In this document: piece after piece, positions 21,961-33,789 of the stretch
How the letters are laid out: every line of letters begins with the position of its first letter
Numbering within the stretch: the first letter of the stretch is position 1
Origin: Ursus arctos
Taxonomy: Eukaryota > Chordata > Mammalia > Carnivora > Ursidae
Direction: 5' to 3'
Assembly: GCF_023065955.2 (NCBI RefSeq)
Contig: NW_026623056.1
Span: 86,675,256 to 86,739,255, forward strand
DNA length: 64,000 nucleotides
Notes under the pieces: model-generated
What the model saw: the letters and a program-made list of their open reading frames with translations, nothing else
Database searches by the model: none
Told to the model about the DNA's origin: nothing
Position numbers and translations under genes: made by a program

Positions 21961-23203
21961 TCTATTACTATAGAGAAACCTACCAGCCTTTCTTTTTATC
22001 ATTTTTCCTGGGGTTTTTAAGCTTGAAAAGAGCTTTCCTATCCCAAGAGCAAATAAACAATCTGTTTTACATATTGAACTAATATCGGGAGGGCACGGAT
22101 TTTGATTGCAATGATTGAGAGGGCAAAGCGGAGTTAAGGAAAGAAAGAAGAAATCCCGTAGGAGCGAGAAAGAGGTGAGAAGGCTTCTAAAAATAACATT
22201 TGGCAGACATCGACTAAATGCAAGTCTAATTTGCTTCTTAGTTAATGAAGGAGAAACCGGAGGTGGTGAAGGAATGAAAGGCCCATTCTAGAATGGAAAT
22301 AATAAAATCCCCTCTGAAGACAATAACAACATTCTTGTTATACACGGAAAGCTAATCCTAAAATAATAAAGAATATATTGATATAACGGCACTGTGAATA
22401 AATTCCATTTAAGCTATATGTTATTTTAACAATGACCCAGAAAATGTTGAACGAAAGTAGTTTGTTACATGCCCAGTTTGGGGAGGATAAAACCCACTTA
22501 GAGAACCCCAGGTTCTCAGTAACATACCTGGAAAAGGCCTCTTTGTCTGCAATCAGTTAATCAATAATTGTGTGCCAAGGGGCTCACTTGTTATTGTTTA
22601 TAAAGAGACTATACACAAACATATGTGCATATACATATACATGTCACTTATTTCAGAAGGTAAAAGATCTAGGAAATGTCATTATTTGATCCAGTTGTTA
22701 AACATAATCATAATCTCATCAGGGTCTAACAGGAAAGAATGACTTTGGCAGCTTTCAGCCAAACCCCTGCACCTACTTCCTGTGGGTGGAGGAGCCCCTG
22801 GGGGCGTCTGGGAGGCAGAAGGCCACAGAGGCCGGAGACCTGCTGGCCCAGACTCTCTTTGGCTAGAGAGCCAGGGCAGCCTAGGCCCTGAGAGGGCACG
22901 GGCAGGAGTGCCCAGCATCTCCCCGCCACGCCACAGCGGCTGGATTGTGGCTCCGCCCGCCTTCGCTTTGGAACTTGCCCTCCCAGCCTCGTCCTCCAAA
23001 CTCCCCCTCCAAACTCCCCCGTGCTTTTGCGAGCTACCCAAGGTCCAGCCTCCAACCCATTCCTTTTCTGGTCAAGTGACACAAGTCCATTTCTGTTGCC
23101 TGCAATCACCAACCCTGACTTGTACAAACTCTGAAGTCACTTCTGACGCAAATGAAAACTCTCGATACAAAATGTCCTCAGCCCTGAAGGATGCATACTC
23201 TAT
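21961..23203. other. Unassigned, repeat-poor then GC-rich
   Basis: 22030-22480 is AT-rich and free of recognised repeats and includes ctaaaaataa (MEF2-type) at about 22186. 22760-23060 is GC-rich, with two copies of ctccaaactcccc near 22992. The 175-codon frame starting at 22782 runs into the SINE at 23217 and is treated as chance. Confidence 0.4.
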
Positions 23204-23216
23204 TAAAAAGCTACCT

Positions 23217-23351
23217 GGGGGCGCCTGCCTGGCTCAGTCAGTGGAGCACGTGACTCTGGATCTCAGGGTTGTTGGTTCGAGCCCCACGTTGGGTGTAGAA
23301 ATTACTTAAACAAACGAACAAACTTTGCAAAATAAAAAATAATAAGATAAA
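23217..23351 (+). mobile_element. Short CAN-SINE, tRNA-like body well kept
   Basis: 'ggcgcctgcctggctcagtc' head, consensus B box ggttcgagccc at about 23274-23284, then 'cacgttgggtgtagaaatta' and an A-rich tail without the CT-rich body. Duplication taaaaagctacct at 23204-23216 and 23352-23364. Confidence 0.9.
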
Positions 23352-23364
23352 TAAAAAGCTACCT

Positions 23365-24306
23365 TGTTTCAGCTCTTTCCCCGTGCACCTCATGGGGTTT
23401 TACACTTGATTTTGTGCCTTTCGCTGTCTTCTCTTCATGCTCCACTCCCCTCCCTAAAACGGGTCTGGTGGGAGAGGTGAGGGGAGCGAGCAGAGGCAGA
23501 GGAAAATGGGGAAGTTAGTCACTTTCCATTCTTTTTCATAAGATATGTGTGTGGCTGCAGCAGCCTTCCTACAGCTATCACTGTTAGAGGCTTTACTTCT
23601 TTCCTTTCCGTAAGTATATTAAAAAGTGTATGAGACATGGATTTACATCTAGATGTTGCTGTTGACCTTTCTGTACATATGCATTCTCTCTGCCTTCAGT
23701 GAATGACGTGGAATGCAGAGTGGGCAGAAGGTGGACGTGGCACTGACCCCACGGCAGCTCACCATTCTGGCCTCAGCAGCCCTGCACAGGGTTTGCTTTC
23801 TAGAATTTAGAAGACTGCAGAACACGTGGGTGGTCAAGACTGCAGGACTTCCCCCCCGCCCAGGTGCGGAATTGGGGAAAACTCAGGAGACCGCCCTCTC
23901 CACCCTGCACTCTGGGGCTCCTGTCCCTCCCCAGGCTTGCTGGGATGTCCCAGGGAGCCCGCTCCTGGAGGCCAGCCCCGGATCAGCACAGAGACTGATC
24001 CACTTCTCCCAGAGTAGAGATGTGGGGACATGCCAAGCTGGGGCAGGGGAGCAGTCCTCTGGGTGACAGAGTGATAGGGCCACAAGGAATCATTTAGTCC
24101 AAAACTGGTTGTGTTTTCTCCCAGCAGAAGTTTTTTTGTACACCTCCCCCCGACCCTCCTCCAAAAACAAGGCTATGGAGTAAAGCAAGATTTTCAACAG
24201 TTAGGTTAAGAGCTTTCTACCTTTCAGAAACATATATTTGAAAACTTAAAATTGCAAAGAGTAGAACGCAATTTACCACATGACTGTACTGATTCCTAGG
24301 CAAATT
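23365..24306. other. Unassigned, no gene
   Basis: GC-rich from 23700 to 24080 with overlapping frames on both strands (up to 117 codons) and no domain. No repeat recognised. Confidence 0.4.
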
Positions 24307-24320
24307 CCAAAGAGGTTTTT

Positions 24321-24495
24321 GTTTTAAGATTTTATTCATTTATTTATTTTTGAGAGAGAAAGAGCACAAGCAGGGGGAGAGGCAGGAAGAGGGAGAGGGA
24401 GAAGCAGACTCCCTGCTGAGGACTTGATCCCAGGACTCTGGAGTCATGACCTGAGCCGAAGGCAGACACTCACCGACTGAGCCACCCAGGTGCCC
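24321..24495 (-). mobile_element. CAN-SINE, older subtype
   Basis: 'ttttaagattttattcattt' tail, GA-rich body, 'gcagactccctgctgaggac', 'gagtcatgacctgagccgaa', 'gagccacccaggtgcccc'. Direct repeat ccaaagagg/ccaaagagt plus T-run on both sides (24307-24320 and about 24496-24509). Confidence 0.93.
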
Positions 24496-24509
24496 CCAAA
24501 GAGTTTTTT

Positions 24510-27500
24510 TCAGCTAACATTATATGCTCCGGTGCCGGCACATGAACCTCCTCATTATTCCTGCTGTAAAGATGCTTCTGAGGCGCTGTTCCTTCTCATC
24601 AGCATGCTTTTATGAGGATCCGGAAGGAATCCCTGTCTGGTCTCACCTCCAAGAATTCTATTTTCACCTAAGTATCTCTTCATTTTAATCTGTGACATGT
24701 TTAACAGAGCAGATTTTGTCCTTTGTATTAGCTATTAGCAAATTCAAAGAAAAAATGTGTTAACTCTGATAAGATAATTAGGATTAATGGGAAATTACCC
24801 AGGAATTCCCTCTGGGTTACCTTGACAATAAGCCACATGGGACTGGGGGTTCATCCCTTCTCTCAGCTTCCTGTGAGACCAGAGGACAGAAAAGGCCACC
24901 CCAGCTTCCTGTGGGCCCCCAAGTTTCCATGTGCAAGGTAGCTGGATTTCCCAGATAAAGTCCTGTGAACAGCTGACACCCAGGGTCCTGCTGCCTGGTC
25001 CTAGGCCATCTGCTGTCCCACTGACAAGGGGGCTCTTACTTGTCCCGTATGAAACAAGAGCAAGAAAGGAACAGAGTCCTTCCCTAGAACATATAGTTAC
25101 TTTATTCCAGCACAGTGCCAGTACACCTCTCCCCTAGGGACCAGAAGGATCAGGGATCTGATCCTTGGCTGGTAAGCTTCCCTCTACAACCTGTTTCTTA
25201 AGCTATACCTCGTGGCCTTGAGACCCCACCCGCATCCTGGTGCCCAACAGGTGCCTTCTGCAAAGGGATCGACCTGCTTGACAACAACCCCTGGGTACAG
25301 ATAGTTACGTCTTTGTGTCTCATTTTTATGCACTCCTGCCATTGCCGTAGGTGTGTTTCCCCAACCACCCTATGTCTCTACCATTACTTCTCCCTTTTCC
25401 CTCCCAATCTTAACTCAGGATCTGATAGACTTTAGCATCCTTACAAGTTGCCTTAAGTAATTCTCAGGTAAGAACAGAGCAGAAGAAGGGGAGGGAAAGA
25501 TGGGAAGAGGGGTGGGGGAACACAAATTCTCTAACTTCCAAATGCAAGTGCAACTTTTTACACATTCTTTGGCTTTCTAGGACTCAGTGCACACCATAGC
25601 TACCAGATTCTCAAGATCAATGAGGATTGAAAATGTCCTAAAGTACAGCCATCTTCAAACCGGGCAAAATATCTTTCTAAAAGGGCATGTGGGCACATCA
25701 GCTTTAAGGGAAAATACCCCCCAGAGTCCCAACTTGCCGTAAGTGTTCTCTCCTAACACAAGTCTATTTCAGAATGGGCTTGGAGTCCAGGCACACAAAA
25801 GCTCTACCTTTAAACCTCCTCTTAAACCACGGCCTCGCTCCCACATGACAAGGAAAGGAATATGTATGTCTCCTCCTCCCCAGGCCTAACTGACGGGCAC
25901 AGCCTGGGATATAAAAACCTCCTAGGGGGTAACAAAGGGGTAATGCAAAATACTGATAACTGTAAAACGATCCTGTAATCAAACACCACAAACCAGAGAT
26001 CATTTCTTATCATAGACCCATTTCGATAAGCACAAAGTGCGGCATTTAGAAATGAAGTATTTTCACCCACGCTGCATTGTTCTGGATTGATGTTCCAAGG
26101 TCGGGCAGAGGGAGTGAAGACAACTTTCACTTATCCTTGCCTCTTCCACGACCTGGCTGCTATTCTACAATCCTTTATTCCCAGAGAAATGCCGAAGAGA
26201 GCTATTTAAGAGAGAGCACCTTATTTCATCCAGGGGGCGAACTGCATGCCTCATTTCATCCTCAAATTGGAATGAAGTGAGATGTGGTCACTGGGGCATA
26301 AATGCTAACATGTTTACCTGAATTGAAAAAGGAAGGTGGACTTTTTAAAGAAAGTCTTGTTTGGTCAAGTGGTTTGTCCATGAGGATTGGCCTTGCCAAT
26401 TAGGTTACATGGCAGGTACTTTCCCAAAATTGGAAGAACTAAATCTGTAGTTCCCAGGTGTTTATGAAAGTACATTTAAAACATGGGATAAAAGAAAAGC
26501 ATTTTGTTTAAAAATACATATTGTGTTGATAAGGATGTATTAAAATTATTTCAACTTTCTCAACTATTATTAGGTAGATGAAGCGAGGTATCTCTAAGTG
26601 AAGCAATACTTAGTATAATTATACCAATTTGGTTAAGTGATAGTAGATAGTATTTAACAAAACTGATGGCGGATCTTGAGTTATTAACTGACAGATGGGT
26701 AAAAATTACTGAGAAGAGAGAAAATGTAATCTGTAGCATATAACTTGAAAACCTTTCAAAAAGCTGAGTGACAATGATATACACGAAGAAAAAAGCCCTT
26801 CCGTTCCCAATTACGTTTTTTTGTGAAGGAAGTTTCTCATTGGCTGTGTATATAAAAAAGAAGAAAATTAATGCAGAACAGTCTCATTCTGTCAAAAAGT
26901 CACGTCCATCCACAGAAAACGGAATGGAAACCAATGACCCGATCCATTTCATTCAGAACTCTTATTTCCAGTAAAAACTTAGTTACGTTTCATAAGCACC
27001 TGTCAAAATTTACAGTGTATTCGTTCTTTACATGTTGGATTACTCATTATAAGGAGAATTCAATCCAGAAGAATGTTTTATCTTTAAAACCTCATGTTCA
27101 CAGACAAATTGCACCTTGTTGTTGCAGAGAAATATATGAGGCTGATCAGTAAAGGACTCTGAAGCATCTAAGTGTATTACGTCACTATAAAATTCTATGG
27201 GGAATGAAATGGCAATAGGAGTTCAAGGAGATAAAACGACAACATAAACTTTCAACAGCTTCATATAGTTTTTCATGGATGACGACAGGCCTAAATAGGT
27301 TCGGCGGTTAGATTCGTGGGATAACCCTTAGAGATGCTACACTCTTGAACGTCAATATTCATCATGTGTTGAAAGTTACATCCTTTGCAATTGTTTAAAC
27401 TTTGGATGAAAACTGTTAGATGTCAAGTAAAACCAAGTGTAAGGGGATTTATAGATTTTCAAAATTATTTTAGGGACACAAGTGAGAACGTTTGACAACC

Positions 27501-27929
27501 ACTGTGTAACAGTGTCCTGTTCATTCCACCACAGAGAAAAATGCTCTCCGGCTCCCTCCCACCCAAGGCAGGCAGTCACGGGCACAGCAAGGGACGCTTA
27601 GGAGGCTGTCCCCATCAACAGTGGTTTAAGCATCAAAAGGAGATGACGACTGTAGGGCTCCTCGGAGCTCTGCAGGAGTGACTTCCCAGTATTGCTCTGA
27701 CAACACAGCATTTCAGAACAGAAGTGGAACTTCAGTGGGAACTTGGGGCGGTGGGGGGCAGGGACAATCAGAGCACGGATATCCCCTTTTCATCATGCCT
27801 GAAGAAGGTACCAGCCTTCCTCCTGTTTATAAGAGGATGGCCAATAATTTGAACAGTTCAGGGAGGAGAAAGCTTAATGAGAGATATTCACTGATGAAGC
27901 CCATGTCACAAAGTAGACCCCAGAGCAGA
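24510..27929. other. Unassigned 3.4 kb, no gene
   Basis: The longest stretch without an identified element in this part of the window. Frames of up to 107 codons show no domain. A 'gggatataaaaacctcc' TATA-like site at about 25906 has no supporting context. Confidence 0.4.
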
Positions 27930-28065
27930 GGTCCTCTATGGGTGCAGGACTGCCCCCTAGGGGACATTTCAGAATGCTATTTTAGGGGGCTGTTACAGTG
28001 ACTAGCATTTAGTGCTCAGAGGGTCAGGAGACTCCCTCTGTCCTGCAGTGCACAATCGGACTCTC
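27930..28065 (+). mobile_element. Possible MER20/MER5-like hAT remnant
   Basis: 'gccccctaggggacatttca', 'gactagcatttagtgctcag' and 'ctgtcctgcagtgcacaatc' follow, in order and spacing, the MER20-type phrases as I recall them (ggggacatttggcaatg, tactggcatctagtgggt, catcctacaatgcaca). Diverged, low certainty. Confidence 0.4.
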
Positions 28066-28494
28066 CCACCTGCTGAAACACAAATTTAATGTCCTGCTGG
28101 TTACTCACATAGAAGAAAAGCTTGTTCATAACAAACTGCCATGAGAACCCGACTCTATGTTTACCTATAAACAAAAAGAACTTTCTGCACAGTTTTATCA
28201 TACTCTTAATTTCCCAAGGATGTTACCATCAATGAAAGATGGGTAAAGCCCAAAGTACAGAGATGTTTCTCATTATATAAAAGCACATCACTAAGGCAAC
28301 ACCATTTCGGTGTCTGAAATGCCAAGGGCCACACGCCCTCACGAGCCAGTCTGCCGCCCAGCCATCACACGCCTGACATACGTACAGGTGCATTGAACGA
28401 CCTCACTGTCTTCTCCAACACTCGTCTATGAGCACGTATTAAAATGCACATTATTTTACTTTACTTTTTGTCTGTTTAGGTTATATTAATTTTT

Positions 28495-28604
28495 TCTTTC
28501 TTTTTTTTAAGTAATCTCTACACCCAACGTGGGCTTGACCTCAGGATCCCGAGATCAAGAGTCACGTGCACTACCGATGAAGCCAGCCAGGTACTCCTAG
28601 GATA
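28495..28604 (-). mobile_element. Short CAN-SINE, old
   Basis: T-rich tail, 'taagtaatctctacacccaa', 'cgtgggcttgacctcaggat', 'gagatcaagagtcacgtgca', 'agccagccaggtactcc'. Direct repeat ttatattaattttt at 28481-28494 and 28605-28618. Confidence 0.88.
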
Positions 28605-28714
28605 TTATATTAATTTTTAAAGTTATGTGTGTAGATTGGTTATATAGTCTAAGAAATTTAACTTTAAGAGGTTAAATGACAGCAATACAAAATATTTATT
28701 ATAAAAAGAGGTAT

Positions 28715-28995
28715 GGACAAGGATGACCCTTTCACTTAGGCTAAGGGAAAGAAGCCAGACACAAAGGGCCAAGTGTTATATGATTCCATTTATACGAAAC
28801 ATCCAGATTAGGCAAATCTGTAGGGTTTGCCTAGGGCTGGGAGGAGGATTGCTAATGCGGATGGGGTTTCTCTTTGGGGTGATGAAAATGTTCTCAAATT
28901 GACTGTGGTGATGGTTCCACATGTGCAAATATACTAAAAACCATTGAATTGTATTGTACAATTCACATCCTATTATCTCGAAAAGCTGGTTGGAA
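28715..28995 (+). mobile_element. L1M 3' UTR fragment
   Basis: 'aagaagccagacacaaaggg', 'tatgattccatttatacgaa', 'ttgcctagggctgggagg', 'ggtgatgaaaatgttctcaa' and 'aaaccattgaattgtattgt' are the typical L1M 3' UTR series. No target duplication found. Confidence 0.8.
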
Positions 28996-29640
28996 AAAAA
29001 AAACTTTGGTATGGGTCTAATTTGGTTGGCAACCACGACGTTATTTAGAGTTACTCACATGGCAAAAAGCTTCTGGAGAAAAGGCAGGCCAGAACACCGT
29101 GGTGGGACTCCTGCCGTGTTAAAACCATGCTTGAACTTACACGGCATTTCTGGTATTTAGACTGCGGACGGCTTCCGTTTTAAAGGACATGCAAATGGCA
29201 ATAATCATAGGTGAGACTTTCTAAAATAGAATCTGTCTCAGATTAGAAGTAAATACGATGGCTTCTATGGTAGAGAAAGACGTAAATAACACACACCATA
29301 CCAATAGCAGTCCTCTGAAACCCTCCAGCGCCAATTAACACTCTGAAAAAGCATTAAAACATAACCTGTTGTAGGAAGTATATCATCAGGCGACGTAATA
29401 CAGCCCCCACAGCAACAAAAGGAAAAATAGAAGGAAAAAAAATACATGAACGCCCAAATAGCACCCACCACCAATAATCACCTAGTTAAGAGAAAACCAC
29501 ATCTAGGGATCATGTTCCCTCACCTCTAGTTATGAGGTGGGTATGAGCCAGAGCATGAAATGGCTAATGTATTTTGAAATCAGAAAACTAGCTCCAAGGA
29601 ACTAAGATTTACTAGCATGTGAAACCACACAGACACACAT

Positions 29641-29677
<37 letters not shown>

Positions 29678-30929
29678 ACGTACCTTTCCCTGGTGATGTC
29701 ATACTTTGATTACCTGAAATGTATTTATTTGTTAACACGGGCAGTTCCCCCGTTGCGTGCTGCGTGTTAGCTGGACCTCACGCAGGTGGGAACCGTGTCC
29801 CCACGAACCCTGCAAAGCAAGGTCACGGCTCTGACCAGCTTTCAGCGAACCCAGCGCCATGCAAAGTAAGGAATGCTTTGTACTGAAATAGGTCCACTGA
29901 TGTTTTTACGTCTTCGCTGCTACGGAAATTCATTTTAAAGCTCGTCTTGCGGAGGTTTATCTCTTGCTCGGCACGGCCACTTCCTAGCCAGGCATCCAAG
30001 GTGTGCTGGTCCTGCATCAGCTGCTTCAGCAACAAGACAATGAACAAACCTTTAGATCCTTTCTCCTTCCCTTTTTTCCTGTCCAACCCTATCCCAAAGC
30101 TGGGGATGGGAAGGCAGGAGGCAGGAGTGGGGTAAGAGAAACACACAGAACCTCCAGCTCCTTGCTCTGCCCTCTCATCACTCGTCCTGTTGCGAAGAAG
30201 CCCCTAAGGATTCATGCTGGCGTTTTGTCCGTGCACATATGTGAGAGAGTCTGGCCCGGCTCTGACACCTGCCAGTTGGGGCGAGCCCTTGGTAAAACAG
30301 TGAGCCATCGTGCCAAGGCCCTGGCATCAACCCCTACTTTGTTCGCCCACCGCAAACCTCCAGGGTCCTCCCCTGGGCTCCCTGGATGCTCAGAGCTCTG
30401 TCCATGTTGGCATCTCAGGCGCCCAGTTTCTGTTTGCTTTGTACAAGCTCCCCTTGTCGAAGTGGAGTGGCCCTCTTTGCCCCACAAAAGCCCAGCTCTT
30501 AGCTTGCCATTACTGAGCCGGGGGCCCTGTTTAGTGTTTAATTTATTATTATATTTTAAATATTCCCACTAACTATTGAAAGTCATTAAAAATTTCTATA
30601 AAAATCCCACTGGTTGCCCCTATGCTTAATAAACCTTATCTCATCATGAGCATGACTAAGTATCCTATTTAGTGTCTTATCCTTTCTCCTGTTTTCATAG
30701 TCAATTTTTTAACCTCACTGGAATCTATTTGGGTATATCTCCAAAATACAGAAAATTCCGAAAGTAGCTACTGGCTAAGCATGACTTGAACTATAAAGCT
30801 GGGACTCTCTCCATCACCACCTTTTCTAAAAGGAGCCACAGGTTGGTAAAATTGAGTTTGGAAAGATCATTCTCTTATAAAAAACAAAGGATTGAGGGGC
30901 AACCATCCAAACAGCCCTGAGTGTGTTTT
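28996..30929. other. Unassigned; (CA)n and one weak exon-like stretch
   Basis: Holds the (CA)n at 29642-29676, a 189-codon plus-strand frame at 30003-30572 with no domain, and on the minus strand 29910-30023, a 38-codon in-phase segment bounded by AG and GT (see findings). No other element recognised. Confidence 0.4.
29642..29676 (+). repeat. (CA)17 microsatellite
   Basis: Uninterrupted CA dinucleotides, preceded by an imperfect 'cacagacacacatg' run. Confidence 0.95.
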
Positions 30930-31075
30930 CTGAATGCATCCGCTCATTCAACAAACATTTGCCAGGCCCCCGCCTTGTCCAGGCTTAAAGGATACAGCAG
31001 TGCACAAATCCCTGACCTTGAGAGCTCTAAGTTTTGGAGGGAGGGAGACAGAGGGTAAACAAGGGCAGGAGGTTA
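30930..31075 (-). mobile_element. L2 3' end, antisense
   Basis: 'ctcattcaacaaacatttgc', 'aaaggatacagcagtgcaca', 'aatccctgaccttgagagct' and 'gagggagacagagggtaaac' are the reverse complement of the L2 3' terminus. Confidence 0.65.
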
Positions 31076-32062
31076 GGGAGAAGCATGGACAGGGGTCCTT
31101 GGGGCGGGCCAGCACCTGCTGCCATGAGGGTGTCGTGGGGACATCCGAACGGAGACCCGCAAGGAGACAGAGCAGCCACACACACGTGTGGGCAGAGCCT
31201 TCCAGCGACAGACAGCATATGCACCACACAGCAATGGTCTAATACCCACTTCCCAAGGGAATCGGCTCATTAACTCTCCTCTCTGACCCTCTCCAGGCTC
31301 TGATCCGCTGGGGCCGGTTTCCCACGGGGTTTGTGATCTTAACTCTCCCCTTCTTGGGCTCGAACTTCACCGCATCTCGATCCTTCCTTACGTGACTTGG
31401 TTTTCCAACATCTCAGGAAAATGCCCATGAAACTGTCTGGCTTTTCACAGTTTCTGGGTCTGGATTTGCACCCACAACTCCCAGCCGCATGCCCTACAGA
31501 CGCGCGCATGGCCCACAAAAGGAGGGAAACCAGGGTGACAGCTGCCATCTGGTTCTTTTTAAGTGGACTGCAACTTCACATAAGCAGAAGGACTGAGGGT
31601 TTGTTTTTACTCTTTTAATCTCAACAGTTTGTCTCAAAACTACAGCTGGTAGGGCATGACTGCACAGTGCAGTGACCTCCCTGTGGAACAGCCTAACACC
31701 CTTTGCATTTTATTAACTGCCTTTGATACAGGTTGTCCTGTGTTTAAAGAGCATCCAACTACAAACCCAACATGATCCCTCAGCCATTTGAATATAGTTT
31801 CAACTGAAATTGTAAGGATGTGGAACAAGGAATATTAAGTTGTATCAAAGTTGGGCTTCATGAACCGCCCTTCCCGGACGTGTTCATGTGGAAGCTTCCA
31901 GCAGCAACGCTGCTTAACTGCTGGTGTTCTAGCACAGTGTGAGGGAAATGGGGAAGACGGTCTAGCAGTCCTCAGTCACACCACGGAGGCAGATGGCTGC
32001 CTTGAGGACAACATTGACCCTCACATCATCCTAGAATTGTTCCTTACAAGTCACATTTATAT
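31076..32062. other. Unassigned, no gene
   Basis: Overlapping frames of 60-102 codons on both strands over 31027-31273 reflect GC-rich sequence and not a gene. No element recognised. Confidence 0.4.
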
Positions 32063-32081
32063 AGAACTGGTGTTTCTCCAG

Positions 32082-32287
32082 GGGCGCCTGGGTGGCACAG
32101 CAGTTAAGCGTCTGCCTTCGGCTCAGGGCGTGATCCCGGCGTTATGGGATCCAGCCCCACATCAGGCTCCTCCACTATGAGCCTGCTTCTTCCTCTCCCA
32201 CTCCCCCTGCTTGTGTTCCCTCTCTCGCTGGCTGTCTCTATCTCTGTCAAATAAATAAATAAAATCTTTAAAAAAAAAAAAAAAAAA
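32082..32287 (+). mobile_element. CAN-SINE, young subtype
   Basis: Same subtype as the copy at 17597, with 'ggcgttatgggatccagccc' (one change in the B-box region) and AAATAAATAAATAAAATCTTT plus about 20 A. The 19-bp duplication agaactggtgtttctccag is perfect (32063-32081 and 32288-32306). Confidence 0.97.
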
Positions 32288-32384
32288 AGAACTGGTGTTT
32301 CTCCAGAGCCCAGTATATGGCAGGATTCAGGTTCGAATGAGGACAAGAATGCACACGTGTACGCTGTACAGAGTACATGCTGGG

Positions 32385-32705
32385 GTGGGGTTAATTTTCA
32401 TTGAGCACCTGCTCTGTCCCTGGTATCAAATTTAGTGTTTGACTTCATCTTACTCTGTCTCAGTAGGCATTACTATTTCTGATTTTTCAGGTGAGAAAAC
32501 TAAACAGAGAAAAGCCATATGATTTCCCCAAGGTCACCCCGGTAGTCCATGGTAGAATCAGACTCAAAGCTGGTTCATCAGAATCCAAAGCCACGCCCCT
32601 CCAGGAAGCCACGCCCCTCCAGGAAGCCACGCCCCTCCAGGAAGCCACGCCCCTCCAGGAAGCCACGCCTCTCCAGGAAGCCATGCTCCTTCCCCAAACT
32701 GGCCA
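32385..32705 (-). mobile_element. MIR SINE carrying an internal minisatellite
   Basis: 'ttcattgagcacctgctctg', 'tttttcaggtgagaaaacta', 'cccaaggtcaccccggtagt' and 'tagaatcagactcaaagctg' are antisense MIR. The MIR end 'gccatgctccttccccaaac' follows only after five 18-bp units at 32590-32679. Confidence 0.7.
32590..32679 (+). repeat. 18-bp minisatellite, 5 units
   Basis: Unit gccacgcccctccaggaa, five head-to-tail copies; units 1-4 are identical and unit 5 has one C-to-T change. A degenerate sixth start (gccatgctccttcc) follows. All three frames stay open, so it also makes a spurious six-residue protein repeat. Confidence 0.98.
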
Positions 32706-33347
32706 CCTAAGACAAGGTTTGAATGAATGAAATGGGGAGGACTCGCCGGACCATCGTGCAGGGAAAACCGCTGATGCTTCATTGTTAATGAGACCCCAGC
32801 CCCAAGTTCTCTTAGAAGACGTTCAAATTTTAATTGAAGCTATTTTTAATTGAGAAAAATATGCCATGATGCTCATGTTAATTTTCGTGTAAGTTAAAAA
32901 AAAAAAAAAGCCAAATTACAACTTTAGCTTTATTTTAAAAGGAAAAGTGGCTGAAGAAACAGACAACAAATAAAAAGTAAATGTATTGCTCTTAAACATT
33001 CACCTGATACAGGGATTACCGCATTTTTTAAACCATGTCTCGTTTAGACATGGCACGTCTGGTATGATAGATGCTGTGTATGAATGGAAACAAGTTTAGA
33101 GTAATAAATGTTTCCCAGTGTTAAAATAAACACCTCAGCGGTTCAGATTTTGGCCAGGCAATTTCTCCACAGTAGGAGGCACTTATCTACTTTAACACTT
33201 TGCTACTTAGAAATTATCACTCACTCAATTACCATCCACATGGGTTTATTTTTACAGAGAGCTTCAATAAAATGAGTGTGAAAATAAGTTAAACACATTC
33301 TATTCATTTTCTCAATTTTTCACCTCTCCCAATGGTGGATATGTTGA
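32706..33347. other. Unassigned AT-rich DNA
   Basis: No gene or repeat family. Contains a perfect 8-bp stem hairpin at 33033-33053. Confidence 0.4.
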
Positions 33348-33475
33348 CAGAAAAATTACTTCATTTTATTTCAACAGACATTTATGGAATGTTGACCAGG
33401 TTCTGTGCTAAGGGCTCGGAGACAGGATATGACAAAGAAGAATGAAATTCGGTCCCTGGTCGTTAAGGAGCACAT
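33348..33475 (-). mobile_element. L2 3' end, antisense
   Basis: 'tttcaacagacatttatgga', 'aggttctgtgctaagggctc', 'gtccctggtcgttaaggagc' match the reverse complement of the L2 terminus. Confidence 0.65.
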
Positions 33476-33789
33476 ATAACCTACCTTATAATGTGGCTGT
33501 GTCTCCACAGCCCAACTAGAGGCAAATGCAAGGAAATTCTGAACCCAATAACCTCAACAGTGTCTCCTTTATCCCCACGACCCCCAAACCCTCTGCGCTC
33601 TGCCCAGACAATCTACCAGTGAGTGGGTATTCCGTGTGGGTCGTCACGCTGCTCAGCAGCTGCTTCCAGAGAGGGAAATACTTTTTCACCAAGAGATGTT
33701 TACCAGATTTTAAAGAGTACCTACCTGTTACATCACTTCCGACATAGACTTCTGAATTTGTATACCACTTTTTTATTTCATTTTTCTGT

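Noticed and set aside
22782..23309. 175-codon plus-strand open frame
   Set aside because: The last part (SVEHVTLDLRVVGSSPTLG) is SINE sequence; the first part is low-complexity GC-rich translation.
23217..23311. tRNA-Lys gene
   Set aside because: The tRNA-like part has no cloverleaf 3' half and runs into a SINE tail with a target duplication; it is a SINE.
25906..25922. TATA-like site (gggatataaaaacctcc) as a promoter
   Set aside because: A single AT-rich match without CpG, initiator or downstream gene is expected by chance.
30003..30572. 189-codon plus-strand open frame
   Set aside because: No domain, no signal peptide, no splice or promoter context; composition follows local GC content. 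Frames on the other strand overlap it.
32104..32346. Apparent gene family (also 17620, 39918, 46626, 61062) sharing the TEIETASERGNTSRGSGRG peptide
   Set aside because: Every member is the antisense strand of a young CAN-SINE copy.
32487..32782. Frames with a repeated six-residue unit (EATPLQ on plus; SWRGVA and PGGAWL on minus)
   Set aside because: Produced by the 18-bp minisatellite, which is open in several frames; not a protein.
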